Shown: positions 41,568-50,815, numbered from the stretch's first letter. The stretch: DNA of 64,000 nucleotides from Actinomycetota bacterium (GCA_030682655.1 JAUXNU010000187.1:1-64000); one strand, 5' to 3'. Translations and numbers: made by a program. The notes: generated from the sequence alone by a model not told the origin.

Positions 41568-44482
41568 GACCCGCGCATCCCGTCCCGTTGGCTTCGCCCG
41601 AACCGCCGTGCGATCTCGGACACGATTTCCTCGGCAGGCAGCACCTCTATGTCGCGCACGGGCAGCGATTCGATGAAGTCGCGGCCATACGCCTGGCGAA
41701 CCACACGCACGTCCGCGACCACTAGGCAGCCGACATCGGTGCTCGAACGGATGAGTCGGCCTGCGGCCTGCTTCAGCTCGATGACGGCCTCCGGCAGAGT
41801 GTAGCGACGCCAGGCCACACGACCCTCGCGCGCTTCGCGCTCCTCGGCCAGCGGATCGGTGGGACGACCGAACGGCAGCTTGGGCACGACCACGCAGCGC
41901 AGAGTATCTCCCTTGGCGTCGAAACCCTCCCAGAACGACTTCGTGGCAAAGAGCGACAAGCTCTCATCGGCGATGAACTCGTCCCGAAGCCGCTTGGCCG
42001 ACACGCCGCGACCCTGCACGAGCAGCGGCACGCCCTCGCGATCGAGGCGCGGCTCGAGTGCGCGGTACAGGCGCTCCATGTCTCGCCGGTTGGTGAACAG
42101 GGTGAGCGTGGAGCCGCCCATCGCCAGGTGCACCTGCTCGAGCAGTGACTCGAGGGCCGGCAGGTACTGCGAGTCGCGCGGCTCGGGCAGGTCGGAGGCG
42201 ACGAACACCGCCATCTGTCGTTCGAAGTCGTAGCTCGACTCCAGTCGCAGCGCCGCCCATGCGTCATCGGGCAGCCGGCCAAGCCCCACCGCTCGGGCGA
42301 AGTGCGAGAAGTCGTCGCCGGTGGCGATCGTCGCCGACGTGAACACGACCGACTTGGTGCGCGGGTACAGCTCCTCGGCAAGCGCCTCGCCTATGTCGAG
42401 CCGCGAAGCCACGAGCTTCTCCGGGTTGGTGTTCCGCCGCCGGTCGAGCGTGGCCGAGTAGACGTACTCGTCGGCCTCCCCGTCGAGCACCATCTCGAGC
42501 CCCAGCTTCTGGTCGGCCAGACGCGACAGCAGGCCGATGAGGTCGGCCCGAGGGTCGGTGTAGCCCGTGCTCTCGGCCTCGAGCAGCAGCACCAGCTTGC
42601 GACCGTGCTCAATAGCGGCTTCGAGCCTGCGAACAAGCGAGCCTCCCACACCTGCGACGGTGCCCCACGCGCCGGACTCGCGCAGCTCGCGGGTCACACG
42701 CAGGTCGCACATGTCGTAGCCGCTTTCACGTACCGTCTCTCCGAGGTCCTTCACGAAGTCGAAGAGCGAGTCGGCGAGGGTGGTCCCCGTCGTCGCTTCG
42801 TGCTCCAGTTTGGCTATCTCGCCAAGGACCGCGTCCTGGTGCTCGGCCGGCTGGTTCCTGAGCGTGCGCCGCAGGTTCTCGAGCAGACCACCGCGCCCCT
42901 TCGAGACCAGCGTGCCGAGTGCCGCGGACAACTCGACGTGGCTCGCACCGAAGGTGAGCTGCTTGCGTGCCTCGGACTCGGCCGAGTGCGCCTCGTCCAC
43001 TATCCAGTGGCGTATCGGGGGCAGAATGCCACCCGACGCGACAACATCGCGGAAGAGCAGGGCGTGGTTGGTTACCACGATGTGTGCGCTTGCGGCGCGT
43101 CTGCGTACGCCGTGCAGGTAGCACAGATGCGGGTAGAAGCGACAGCGTTTGTGGGTGCAGTCCGCAATCGACGCCGCCAGCGCCGCCCTCGTTTCGCGCC
43201 GCCAGTGGATGTTTGTCGAGTCGAGATCGCCCCACGAAGTCTGGGCGACCCACGTGAGCAACGCCGCCGCGGTCACGATCGCCATCTCATCAGCGGTGTC
43301 GTCGAGTTCGGCGGCGAACCTCTCGAGTTTGCGAAGGCACGCGTAGTGCTCGTAGCCCTTCAGCGACACGTAGCGCAGCTCGCCCTCCAGCGCGCGGCAC
43401 AGCGCGGGCAACTCCGAGTAGATGAGCTGGTCCATGAGCGAGTTCGTCTTGGTCGCGACACCGACGCCAACGCCGTTGCGCAGGGCGAAGCGCGCGGCCG
43501 GTACCAGGTACGCGATCGACTTGCCCACGCCAGTGCCCGCCTCGATTGCGGCATGCGTCCCGCTCGCGAACGCCTCGGTCACCGCCGTCGCCATAGCCGC
43601 CTGCTCGTCGCGCCGCTCGAACTCCGGGTACATGCGTCCCGCTAGCCCCTCGAGAGCGAACTCCGCCACGACCTCGTCGATCGGCGGGCACGCGCACTCG
43701 ATCTCCTCGGCATCGAAGAGCGCGTCGGCGCGATCGGCCGAGACCGTGCGGCGCCTCGACTCCTTCAGGTCGAATGCCGAGGCCCGAGCCCCCGCCGCGA
43801 TATGTGCGATCACCAGACGCAGCGGCCACGCAGCGCTGGGCGCAAGGTGGCTGATGCGAGCGGCGAGTCCGGCGGGAAGCGCGGCCAGGCCGCACAGCAT
43901 CACGCGCCACAGGAACGCCAAGGCCTCGACATCGTCGGTGGCCCGGTGCGACGGCAGCGGAGCGTCGAAAGCCGTCGCGAGGTCGGAGAGGCGATGGCTG
44001 CGCAACCGTGGCAGCGAGATGACGGCGAGCTGCAGCGAGTCGATCCACGCGCCGGAGAATCGACTCGCGCCCGCAGCCGCCTCGAGGAACTTCCGGTCGA
44101 AGCCGACATTGTGCGCAACGATGTCGCGACCGGCCACGAACTCGGCGACGTCGAGCGCGGCGGCCTCTGGAGAGGGTGCGCCCTCGACCATGCCGCCGTC
44201 TATGCCGGTCAGCTTGGTGATCTCAGGCGGGATCTCCCTGCCCGGGTTCACGAAGGTCGAGAAGCGCGCGACGATCTCGGGGCCTCGCGCGATGGCTGCC
44301 GCGACCTCGATGATCGCGTCGCGCTCCACGTCGAAGCCGGTGGTCTCGATGTCTACGAACGCGATCTCTTCCTCGAAGCCGAAGACCGTGTCACGGGCGC
44401 GCGCAGCGAAGACCGCGTACTCCTCGGCCACGTCGGAATCGGTGCCCGGAACCAGGAACCGGGAAAGCGCGTCGCTGTCCAT
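41564..44482 (-). CDS. DinG-family helicase with DEDDh exonuclease domain
   Basis: 972 residues. The N-terminal DEDDh exonuclease (about 40-200) starts with FVDIETTGFD and has HNVGFDRKFLE. The DinG/XPD-type helicase carries Walker A GTGVGKS (about 320), four Fe-S Cys around CTHKRCRFYPHLC (about 440-452) and VDEAH (about 495). C-terminal motifs include GFDAKGD and a QAAGRLIRS motif VI. This exonuclease-helicase fusion is known in Gram-positive bacteria and probably acts in DNA repair. The ATG at 44482 or 44488 is the start; no strong ribosome site. Confidence 0.9.
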   Translation of the reverse strand: MDSDALSRFLVPGTDSDVAEEYAVFAARARDTVFGFEEEIAFVDIETTGFDVERDAIIEVAAAIARGPEIVARFSTFVNPGREIPPEITKLTGIDGGMVEGAPSPEAAALDVAEFVAGRDIVAHNVGFDRKFLEAAAGASRFSGAWIDSLQLAVISLPRLRSHRLSDLATAFDAPLPSHRATDDVEALAFLWRVMLCGLAALPAGLAARISHLAPSAAWPLRLVIAHIAAGARASAFDLKESRRRTVSADRADALFDAEEIECACPPIDEVVAEFALEGLAGRMYPEFERRDEQAAMATAVTEAFASGTHAAIEAGTGVGKSIAYLVPAARFALRNGVGVGVATKTNSLMDQLIYSELPALCRALEGELRYVSLKGYEHYACLRKLERFAAELDDTADEMAIVTAAALLTWVAQTSWGDLDSTNIHWRRETRAALAASIADCTHKRCRFYPHLCYLHGVRRRAASAHIVVTNHALLFRDVVASGGILPPIRHWIVDEAHSAESEARKQLTFGASHVELSAALGTLVSKGRGGLLENLRRTLRNQPAEHQDAVLGEIAKLEHEATTGTTLADSLFDFVKDLGETVRESGYDMCDLRVTRELRESGAWGTVAGVGGSLVRRLEAAIEHGRKLVLLLEAESTGYTDPRADLIGLLSRLADQKLGLEMVLDGEADEYVYSATLDRRRNTNPEKLVASRLDIGEALAEELYPRTKSVVFTSATIATGDDFSHFARAVGLGRLPDDAWAALRLESSYDFERQMAVFVASDLPEPRDSQYLPALESLLEQVHLAMGGSTLTLFTNRRDMERLYRALEPRLDREGVPLLVQGRGVSAKRLRDEFIADESLSLFATKSFWEGFDAKGDTLRCVVVPKLPFGRPTDPLAEEREAREGRVAWRRYTLPEAVIELKQAAGRLIRSSTDVGCLVVADVRVVRQAYGRDFIESLPVRDIEVLPAEEIVSEIARRFGRSQRDGMRGS

Positions 44483-44525
44483 CCGCACAGACTAGCACGC
44501 GACAACGACAGGCCGAGGAAGAACA

Positions 44526-44551
44526 CGGCGCCCCGGTTTCCCGGGACGCCG
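44526..44551 (-). terminator. terminator after the NTF2-like protein gene
   Basis: GC-rich hairpin CGGCGCCCCGG / CCGGGACGCCG with one mismatch. On the minus strand it follows the stop at 44595 by 43 bases and is followed by TGTTCTTCCTC. Confidence 0.5.
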
Positions 44552-44594
44552 CGCGTCGAATCTGGCTGTTTGGCGCGTGTGCGCCGGGGTCGAC

Positions 44595-45149
44595 CTACTG
44601 GCCGCCGCCCATCGTACGGGACTGGCACAGCCACGAACCGTCGTCGCCCTTGACGAAGGCCCAAGTGTACGGAAATGCCATGCCCTGGGCCTGCTGCGTG
44701 CCGACGACCGATATGGAGTCGCCCGACTCGACCTGCGGGGAGACCTCGAATCCGGTGATGCCGTAGCCGCTCAGCGTAGACTCGAAGCCCGCCTCGTCGC
44801 CGTAGTAGGCCTGGGTCGCAGTCGGGAGCAGCTTGAAGGCATCGGCGTACTTGCCGTCCGAGCACAGCTGGTAGTAGGCCTTGACGTACTCCTCGGGAGT
44901 CTGGTCCTTGGCGACCTTCGGCGCGGTCTTGGGATCGAAGTCCACCGCAGGCGCGGTGCCGCCCGGAGGCATGCCGGGGGTCGAGGTGGCGCTGGCCGAG
45001 CCGTCGGCAGCAGGCGCGCCGTCGGTGGAGGTCACCGCCGGCGAGGGGCCGCTGTTGTTCTGCCAGATGAGAATGCCCACGATAGCCGCGAGCAGCGCCG
45101 CGACAACTACAAGCAGAATCATGATCTGCTTCTGTGAGATAGCCGACAT
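44595..45149 (-). CDS. membrane-anchored protein with C-terminal NTF2-like domain
   Basis: 184 residues. An N-terminal TM (about 8-28) is followed by a Ser/Pro/Gly-rich linker (about 32-70) and a globular domain (about 80-184). That domain's helix EEYVKAYYQLCSDGKYADAFKLLP and closing strand WAFVKGDDGSWLC resemble DUF4878/NTF2-type ligand-binding domains, a tentative assignment. The ATG at 45149 follows GAAAGGAAAC. It is a separate transcription unit with its own promoter and terminator. Confidence 0.55.
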   Translation of the reverse strand: MSAISQKQIMILLVVVAALLAAIVGILIWQNNSGPSPAVTSTDGAPAADGSASATSTPGMPPGGTAPAVDFDPKTAPKVAKDQTPEEYVKAYYQLCSDGKYADAFKLLPTATQAYYGDEAGFESTLSGYGITGFEVSPQVESGDSISVVGTQQAQGMAFPYTWAFVKGDDGSWLCQSRTMGGGQ

Positions 45150-45200
45150 TTGGTGTTTCCTTTCGAGTAGCTTGCCTGAACGGCGCTTACGCGCCCGCAC

Positions 45201-45230
45201 ATCGTACAGCCCGTAGGACGTGCAACGCAA
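45201..45230 (-). promoter_or_regulatory. promoter of the NTF2-like protein gene
   Basis: Minus-strand TTGCGT (45230-45225) and TACGAT (45206-45201) with 18-bp spacing, about 52 bp before the ATG at 45149. Confidence 0.4.
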
Positions 45231-45344
45231 CGCACCGGTTCTCGCGACCCTGCGTAGCGAATGCCACGCCAAGGACTTGCTCCGCCTCACGCCCGGGCCA
45301 AACGCCTCATCGATGCGATCTGGCACCGCCACAGAATCCTGCCC

Positions 45345-45509
45345 TTACGCTGCGGGTTTCCGCTCTTGCCGCCGGGGACCACACGACTCGCGGCACATCG
45401 AGCATGCGCCCGTGCATCCGGTCAGCTTGAGCGCGTTGCAGCGGGGGCACCTGACGTCGGTCGAGGGGGACGCGAGGCCACACGCGGGACAAGCCGTCGT
45501 CGATGCCAT
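45345..45509 (-). CDS. 54-residue Cys-rich protein directly after feoB
   Basis: Starts with ATG at 45509, the base after the feoB stop codon, and ends at TAA 45345. Nine cysteines: a zinc-ribbon pair set (CPACG at 7-10, CPRCN at 21-24) and then CTGACSMCRESC (32-43). There is no TM, so it is not the known FeoB-associated membrane Cys-rich protein. Being coupled to feoB suggests a role in Fe2+ uptake, perhaps Fe or Zn binding on the cytoplasmic side. I recognise no family; it is assigned by position and composition only. Confidence 0.6.
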   Translation of the reverse strand: MASTTACPACGLASPSTDVRCPRCNALKLTGCTGACSMCRESCGPRRQERKPAA

Positions 45510-47390
45510 CTATGCCGCCCCCAGCGCGCGCGCGAGCAGGCCGCCCACGAGGAACGCAAGACCGACGGAGCCCGCAAACAGCCCGGCGAGGTAGCGCCAA
45601 CCGCGTTCCTTGGCGATGACCATGACGCTGGCGATGCACGGCACGAACAGCGTGATCGTGACCATGGCCACGAGAAGTTGGGCGCTCGACAGGCTCATAG
45701 AGAAGAACCCGGCCGCCCCGAAGTCGCGACGCACGAAGCCCATGACGAATGCGGTGGCCGCCTCCTTCGGCAAACCGAGCCAACCCACCGTGAGCGGCAC
45801 CAGCGCATTCTGTATCCACGCAAGCGCGCCTGTCACGTCAAGCAGTGAGATGAGCAGTGCGCCGATCACGAAGAACATCGCGACCTCGCGCATGAAGTGC
45901 CACACCTTGGTGACCGTCTTGCGAACGACGTTCTCGGCACGCGGGGTCCGGAGGCTCGGCAGGTCGATCAGCAGGTCCGTCGACACGCCTGGCGTCAAGC
46001 GGTCGAGCGCCGTTCCCACCAGTGCGAATATGCCAAGGAGTGTCCCGAAGTACGCGGCGGCATACAGCGGGCCGACTCCGGCCATGAGGGCGACGATAAC
46101 GGCGATCTGCGCCGAGCATGGCACGGCGATCGCCATGAGTGCCGTCGCGATGAACCGCTCACGCTTGCTTCCGAGGATGCGTGTTGTGAGCGTTCCCATC
46201 GTCACGCAGCCGAGTCCGAGGATGAGCGGAATCACCGCGCGGCCGTTGAGACCGATCGCGGTAAGAGAACGGTCAGCCAGCGCGGCTATCCTTGGCAGGT
46301 ACCCCGAGTCCTCGAGGAAGGACAGGAGGAGGTAGAAGCCCGTCACCAACGGAAGAATCACGCCGATGAGGTAGGTCGGAGTCATCGTGAGTACGCCAAA
46401 CTCGCCCGCGAGAACTGTGTAGACTGGCGACCCTTGTGCCGCGACAGAGCCCACGACATTGCGGACCAGCGGCTCCCAGTAGCCCTGCATGAGCGTCTCT
46501 TCGAGCACGCCGACGAGACCGCCGGCCACCCATTCACCCAAGACCACATACATGCCCCACAGAAGCAGGCCAAGGAGCGGCAGGCCCGTCGCGGGGTGCA
46601 TCATGGCGCGGGACAGTCGCGCGGGGAAACGTACGCCCTGCGTCGTCTCGGTGAGCACGTGCCCGACGATATCGTTGACACGATCGCGTCTGCGCATGTA
46701 GATGGCGTCGCGCTCCTCGCCGGGCTCAAGACCGTGACGCACAGCCACGACCTCGTCGCTCTCGAGCACGAGCAGGGCTTCCGCGCGCGTCCCCACACGC
46801 GCAGCCATGAGCACGAGCTGCTCTTCGAGCTCCAGATCCCCGCGGCCTGTGCGCGCAGCAGCTAGCGCCTTCGTGAGCGCCTCGATGCCCGCGCCCTTCA
46901 CGGCCACGGTCTCGATGACGGGCACGCCGAGAAGGTCCTCGAGCAGGTCACGGTCGATGGCGACCCCGCTTGCCCGCGCCTCGTCGGCCATGTTGAGCGC
47001 AACGACCATCCGCTTGCCCATGTCCACGAGCTGGAGCGTGAGAAAGAGGTCCCTCTCGGGGTGAACCGCGTCCACCACGTTCACTACGATATCCGCATCG
47101 AGGATGATATCGCGCGCCACACGCTCCTCGTCGTTGAAGGAAGAGACCCCGTAGACTCCGGGCGTGTCGATCAGATCGCGGTCACCAATGACCCCGCGGG
47201 TCAGCTCCACCGTTGTCCCGGGGTAGTTCGACACGTCGACATAGAGCCCGGTAAGGGCGTTGAACACGACTGACTTGCCGACATTGGGATTGCCGACGAG
47301 CACGACCTGCTCAACGCCCTCCCGGGCGACCAGCGAGTTCGGCCCGTGGCAGTGGGGTGCGGTTTGCGGAGCCACGACCGACGAAGTCAC
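45510..47390 (-). CDS. feoB: ferrous iron transporter FeoB
   Basis: 626 residues. The G domain carries G1 GNPNVGKS (33-40), a switch I Thr in YPGTTV, G3 DTPG and G4 NMAD, followed by a helical domain. The membrane part holds the two Gate motifs with conserved Cys (near GLGCVTMG and PCSAQI) and about eight TM helices. It lacks the C-terminal SH3-like extension. The GTG at 47390 overlaps the feoA stop (GTGA). It is followed at once by a small Cys-rich gene. Confidence 0.95.
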   Translation of the reverse strand: MTSSVVAPQTAPHCHGPNSLVAREGVEQVVLVGNPNVGKSVVFNALTGLYVDVSNYPGTTVELTRGVIGDRDLIDTPGVYGVSSFNDEERVARDIILDADIVVNVVDAVHPERDLFLTLQLVDMGKRMVVALNMADEARASGVAIDRDLLEDLLGVPVIETVAVKGAGIEALTKALAAARTGRGDLELEEQLVLMAARVGTRAEALLVLESDEVVAVRHGLEPGEERDAIYMRRRDRVNDIVGHVLTETTQGVRFPARLSRAMMHPATGLPLLGLLLWGMYVVLGEWVAGGLVGVLEETLMQGYWEPLVRNVVGSVAAQGSPVYTVLAGEFGVLTMTPTYLIGVILPLVTGFYLLLSFLEDSGYLPRIAALADRSLTAIGLNGRAVIPLILGLGCVTMGTLTTRILGSKRERFIATALMAIAVPCSAQIAVIVALMAGVGPLYAAAYFGTLLGIFALVGTALDRLTPGVSTDLLIDLPSLRTPRAENVVRKTVTKVWHFMREVAMFFVIGALLISLLDVTGALAWIQNALVPLTVGWLGLPKEAATAFVMGFVRRDFGAAGFFSMSLSSAQLLVAMVTITLFVPCIASVMVIAKERGWRYLAGLFAGSVGLAFLVGGLLARALGAA

Positions 47391-47710
47391 TGCAGTCTCG
47401 CCCTCCGGATGTCTGCTGCGCCGACCTGGCGCACCCGGATGCGTTTCGCAAGTCCTCGGCCGATGGCTATCTCCTGGCGCCCACTCTCGATTACGACAGG
47501 CCCTGCGGGGATACGGGTGACGCACCTGACGCAGGAGCCCTGGCAGACGCCGAATCTCAGTGCATGCAACCGCGCGTGGTCGTCGGCAACCTCGATGATC
47601 TCGACCTCATCGCCCCGACGGACTCCGTCGAGAGCTATCTCTTCGCCTGGCCGGTGGTCTCTGACACGTCCGTGCCCGCGTCCACGCATCTGTGCGCCTG
47701 TGAAAAGCAT
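47387..47710 (-). CDS. feoA: ferrous iron transport protein FeoA
   Basis: 107 residues. The SH3-like FeoA fold is evident in the segments VRRGDEVEIIEV, LHALRFGVCQGSCVRC and GPVVIESGRQEIAIGRGLAKRIRV. A 25-residue N-terminal extension is unusual. The extra CQGSCVRC cysteines could bind metal. The ATG at 47710 has GAAGGAG six bases upstream. It is the first gene of feoA-feoB-Cys-rich protein, probably under the palindrome at 47738-47753. Confidence 0.88.
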   Translation of the reverse strand: MLFTGAQMRGRGHGRVRDHRPGEEIALDGVRRGDEVEIIEVADDHARLHALRFGVCQGSCVRCVTRIPAGPVVIESGRQEIAIGRGLAKRIRVRQVGAADIRRARLQ

Positions 47711-47737
47711 TTCGGACTCCTTCTGCTCCGTCTCGGC

Positions 47738-47753
47738 CTTAGTTTACACTAAG
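47738..47753 (-). promoter_or_regulatory. palindrome upstream of feoA, candidate DtxR/Fur-type box
   Basis: CTTAGT-TTAC-ACTAAG is a perfect 6-bp inverted repeat 28 bp before the feoA start. Half-sites TTAG/CTAA resemble the DtxR/IdeR iron box, but the spacing is shorter than the 19-bp IdeR consensus. Iron-dependent repression is likely from the gene's function; the exact regulator is uncertain. Confidence 0.45.
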
Positions 47754-47946
47754 CGCTACATGTTGTGGAAGCTATTCTCATGCCAAGGACTCCGGCCGTG
47801 GTCAACGCTTCGATGGGTCGAGCCGTCGTCGCGCCCACCGGCGGCGCATCTGGCGGCTCGTGTCTGCGACGACCGTCGCTAGACCTTCGTCGTACTCCTG
47901 TCCGCGGTTTCTCTCGCCCGGGCAGCCGCTATCGGGTATCATCCCG

Positions 47947-48060
47947 CCCGAAGGGGAGTAGCAGCCCGACGCAATGCCGCGTTGGGAGGCAGGCCGTCAT
48001 CACGGGAGCGCGATGTCCCCGGTCCTGCCATCGAGACACCTCGTGTGCGAGACCTTCAGG
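47947..48060 (+). ncRNA. yybP-ykoY-type Mn2+ riboswitch
   Basis: The leader contains the hallmark elements in order: P1 5' arm CCCGAAGG, then GGGGAGTAGC at 47953-47962, a GC hairpin (CCCGACGC / GCGTTGGG), CGTCATCACGG at 47995-48005, a short hairpin (ACAC / GTGT), and finally GAGACCTT at 48049-48056, which completes P1 with CCTTCAGG. The 5' GGGGAGTAGC and 3' GAGACCTT are the conserved Mn2+-binding loop and P1 elements of this class. It lies 38 nt before a P-type ATPase gene, one of the standard targets. Known members sense Mn2+ and usually raise expression. Confidence 0.85.
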
Positions 48061-48097
48061 AGCCTTTCCGCCCTGACAACGATGCACAGGAGGCAGC

Positions 48098-50776
48098 ATG
48101 TCCCCGAACTCCACCCCGCTTGCGCCCGAATCGGTTCCCCCGCAGTTTGTCGTCGAGAAGGCACACACTGTCGCCGTTAGCGACACGCTGTCTCATCTCG
48201 ACAGCGCGCCCGATGGACTGACCGACGACGAGGCGGCGGGCCGACTTGCGGAACTGGGCCCAAACACCCTCCCGGAAGGTGAGGTTCGCACCCTCCCGGG
48301 GATGATTCTCGACCAGTTCAAGGACTTCCTCATCCTGCTGCTTCTCGGTGCCGCAGTGATCTCGGGCATGCTCGGTGAGACCGCCGACACAATCGCGATT
48401 CTGGTCATCGTGGCCCTGAACGCAGTCATCGGCGTGGTTCAGGAGTACCGCGCCGAGCGTGCGATGGAGGCGTTGCGGGAGATGGCCGGTGAGACCGCTA
48501 CCGTGCGCCGCGGCGGTCGGGTCTTCGAGATCCCCGCGTCGCAGCTCACGGTTGGCGACGTGGTGCTGCTTGATGCAGGGCGTGTCGTTCCCGCAGATAT
48601 CCGGATCATCGAGTCCGCAGGTCTTCGTGCTGCCGAAGCCGCGCTCACCGGCGAGTCGCTCCCTGTGGAGAAGTCCGTCGATTCGGTCGCGGAAGCCGAG
48701 GTTCCTCTCGGCGATCGCACGAGCATGGCGTACAAGGGGACGCAAATCGTGCATGGCCGGGGCGCAGGCGTCGTCATCGCGGTCGGACTGTCGACCGAAC
48801 TCGGTAGGATTGCCCACCTCCTCGGCACGGCCGGCGACGTCAAGACGCCGCTGCAGAACCGACTCGCACAGTTCGGCAAGGGCCTCGGACTTGCCGCGAT
48901 AGGGCTCTGCACCATCGTGTTCGGCGTGGGAATCCTTCGCGGGGAAGATCCCCTCGTGATGTTCCTGACCGCCGTCAGCCTCGCGGTCGCCGCGGTTCCC
49001 GAAGCGCTGCCTGCGGTCGCTACAATCACCCTCGCGCTCGGGGCGCGCAAGCTCGTCAAGACCCACACGCTCGTCCGCAAGCTTCCGGCAGTGGAAACGC
49101 TCGGCTCGGTCACCTACATCTGCACCGACAAGACCGGCACCCTCACTCTAAACGAGATGACGGTCGAGCATGTCGCGGCAGGAGACGCCACGCCCGGCAC
49201 GCTTGGGAGCGGCGCCGAAGGCTGGGACTGGCTCGGCAGGGCTCTCGCTCTCTCCAACGATGTTGTCGGCGATGACGGCGCGCTCATCGGCGACCCCACC
49301 GAGATCGCCTTCTACCGCATCGCAGCCGCGTCCGGCTTCGACCCCGTGGCGCTCGACCAGAGCTTCCCGCGCTCGGCGGAGATACCCTTCGACTCCAACC
49401 GCAAGCTCATGACCACGGTGCATGCGTTGCCCGGCGGCGGATACGTGAGCTTCACGAAGGGTGCCGCCGAGGCGATCCTCGAGCGCTCTGTCAGCGCCCT
49501 TGGCGCCGAAGGCGTGGAGTCCGCTGTGGACCGTGTGGCGGCCAGCCAGCTCGTTGACGAGTGGTCCGCCCAGGGCTTGCGTGTCCTCGGCTTCGGTATG
49601 CGCAAGATGGACTCGCTGCCCGCGGACGGGGACTTCGCCACCCTGGAGAGCGACCTCGTCGTCATCGGCTACACCGGTCTGGTGGATCCCCCAAGAGCGG
49701 AGGCCGCCGAGGCGGTCGAAATCTGCAAGGCAGCCGGCATCGTACCGGTTATGATTACTGGAGACCACCCATCCACCGCACTCGCCATCGCAAAGCGTCT
49801 CGGAATCGCCGACGACCCCGAGCAGATGATGACCGGCGCCGAGCTCGAAGAGCTCGACCTTCACCACTTCGAGCAGCGCGTCGAAGATGTCCGCGTCTAC
49901 GCGCGCGTCGCCCCCGAGCAGAAGCTCAAGATCGTGCGCGCGCTCCAGGACCGCGGCGAGTACGTGGCTATGACGGGCGACGGCGTCAACGACGCGCCCG
50001 CACTCGCACGGGCCGACATCGGCGTGGCGATGGGCATCACGGGCACTGACGTGGCCAAGGAAGCCGCGGACATGGTGCTGCTGGATGACAACTTCTCGTC
50101 CATCGTGGACTCCGTCCGAGAAGGTCGGCGCATCTTCGACAACATCCGCAAGTTCATCAAGTACACGATGACCTCCAACTCCGGGGAGATCTGGGCAATC
50201 CTGCTCGCGCCCCTGGTGGGTCTGCCTGTGCCTTTGCTGCCCATTCACATTCTGTGGATCAACCTTGTGACGGATGGCCTTCCCGGCCTCGCACTCGCGT
50301 CCGAGCCGCACGAGAAGAACATCATGCAACGAGCTCCCCGTGCGCCCAGGGAGAGCATCTTCGCCGACGGGCTCGGAATCCACCTTGTCTGGGTGGGCCT
50401 GCTGATGGGCGGCGCATCGCTGTTCACGCAGGCGTTCGCCATCTCGACCGGCGACATGCACTGGCAGACCATGGTCTTCACCGTGCTCTGCCTCAGCCAG
50501 ATGGGACATGCCATGGCCATTCGGTCAGACCGTGAATCCTTGTTCCAGCAGGGGCTGCTGTCCAACAAGCCGTTGCTGGGCGCGGTCCTGCTCACCTTCG
50601 CCCTTCAGATGGCGACGATCTACGTACCGTTTCTTCGCCCGGTCTTCAAGACCGAGGCGCTCACGCTTGCGGAACTGCTGATCGCGCTTGGCATATCCAG
50701 CGTTGTGTTCTTCGCAGTCGAAATCGAGAAGGCCTGGAAGCGTCGCCGTGACGTGACGTTGGTAGCAGGCGTGTAG
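48098..50776 (+). CDS. P-type (P2) cation-transporting ATPase, probable Mn2+/Ca2+ exporter
   Basis: 892 residues. An N-terminal cation-ATPase domain (about 30-90) and TM pairs precede TGES (actuator domain), DKTGT with Asp344 as the phosphorylated residue, a nucleotide-binding domain, and TGDGVNDAPAL in the hinge, all intact. TM4 has PEALPAV, close to the Ca2+-type PEGLPA. It would usually be called a Ca2+-ATPase. The yybP-ykoY leader suggests Mn2+ export (compare lactococcal YoaB, which is riboswitch-controlled). The ATG at 48098 has an ACAGGAGG site. A hairpin follows its stop. Confidence 0.9.
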   Translation: MSPNSTPLAPESVPPQFVVEKAHTVAVSDTLSHLDSAPDGLTDDEAAGRLAELGPNTLPEGEVRTLPGMILDQFKDFLILLLLGAAVISGMLGETADTIAILVIVALNAVIGVVQEYRAERAMEALREMAGETATVRRGGRVFEIPASQLTVGDVVLLDAGRVVPADIRIIESAGLRAAEAALTGESLPVEKSVDSVAEAEVPLGDRTSMAYKGTQIVHGRGAGVVIAVGLSTELGRIAHLLGTAGDVKTPLQNRLAQFGKGLGLAAIGLCTIVFGVGILRGEDPLVMFLTAVSLAVAAVPEALPAVATITLALGARKLVKTHTLVRKLPAVETLGSVTYICTDKTGTLTLNEMTVEHVAAGDATPGTLGSGAEGWDWLGRALALSNDVVGDDGALIGDPTEIAFYRIAAASGFDPVALDQSFPRSAEIPFDSNRKLMTTVHALPGGGYVSFTKGAAEAILERSVSALGAEGVESAVDRVAASQLVDEWSAQGLRVLGFGMRKMDSLPADGDFATLESDLVVIGYTGLVDPPRAEAAEAVEICKAAGIVPVMITGDHPSTALAIAKRLGIADDPEQMMTGAELEELDLHHFEQRVEDVRVYARVAPEQKLKIVRALQDRGEYVAMTGDGVNDAPALARADIGVAMGITGTDVAKEAADMVLLDDNFSSIVDSVREGRRIFDNIRKFIKYTMTSNSGEIWAILLAPLVGLPVPLLPIHILWINLVTDGLPGLALASEPHEKNIMQRAPRAPRESIFADGLGIHLVWVGLLMGGASLFTQAFAISTGDMHWQTMVFTVLCLSQMGHAMAIRSDRESLFQQGLLSNKPLLGAVLLTFALQMATIYVPFLRPVFKTEALTLAELLIALGISSVVFFAVEIEKAWKRRRDVTLVAGV

Positions 50777-50811
50777 CGGCGGAGTGGCCGGCAAGCGGCC
50801 ACGGCGCCGCT
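50775..50811 (+). terminator. hairpin ending the P-type ATPase transcript
   Basis: Nested inverted repeats AGCGGCG (50775-50781) / CGCCGCT (50805-50811) and GTGGCCG (50784-50790) / CGGCCAC (50796-50802) start at the ATPase stop codon. No T-tract follows. Confidence 0.45.
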
Positions 50812-50815
50812 GGGC

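Noticed and set aside
42302-43645. 447-codon plus-strand frame opposite the DinG-like gene
   Set aside because: Fully antisense to a gene with clear helicase motifs; its translation shows no domain.
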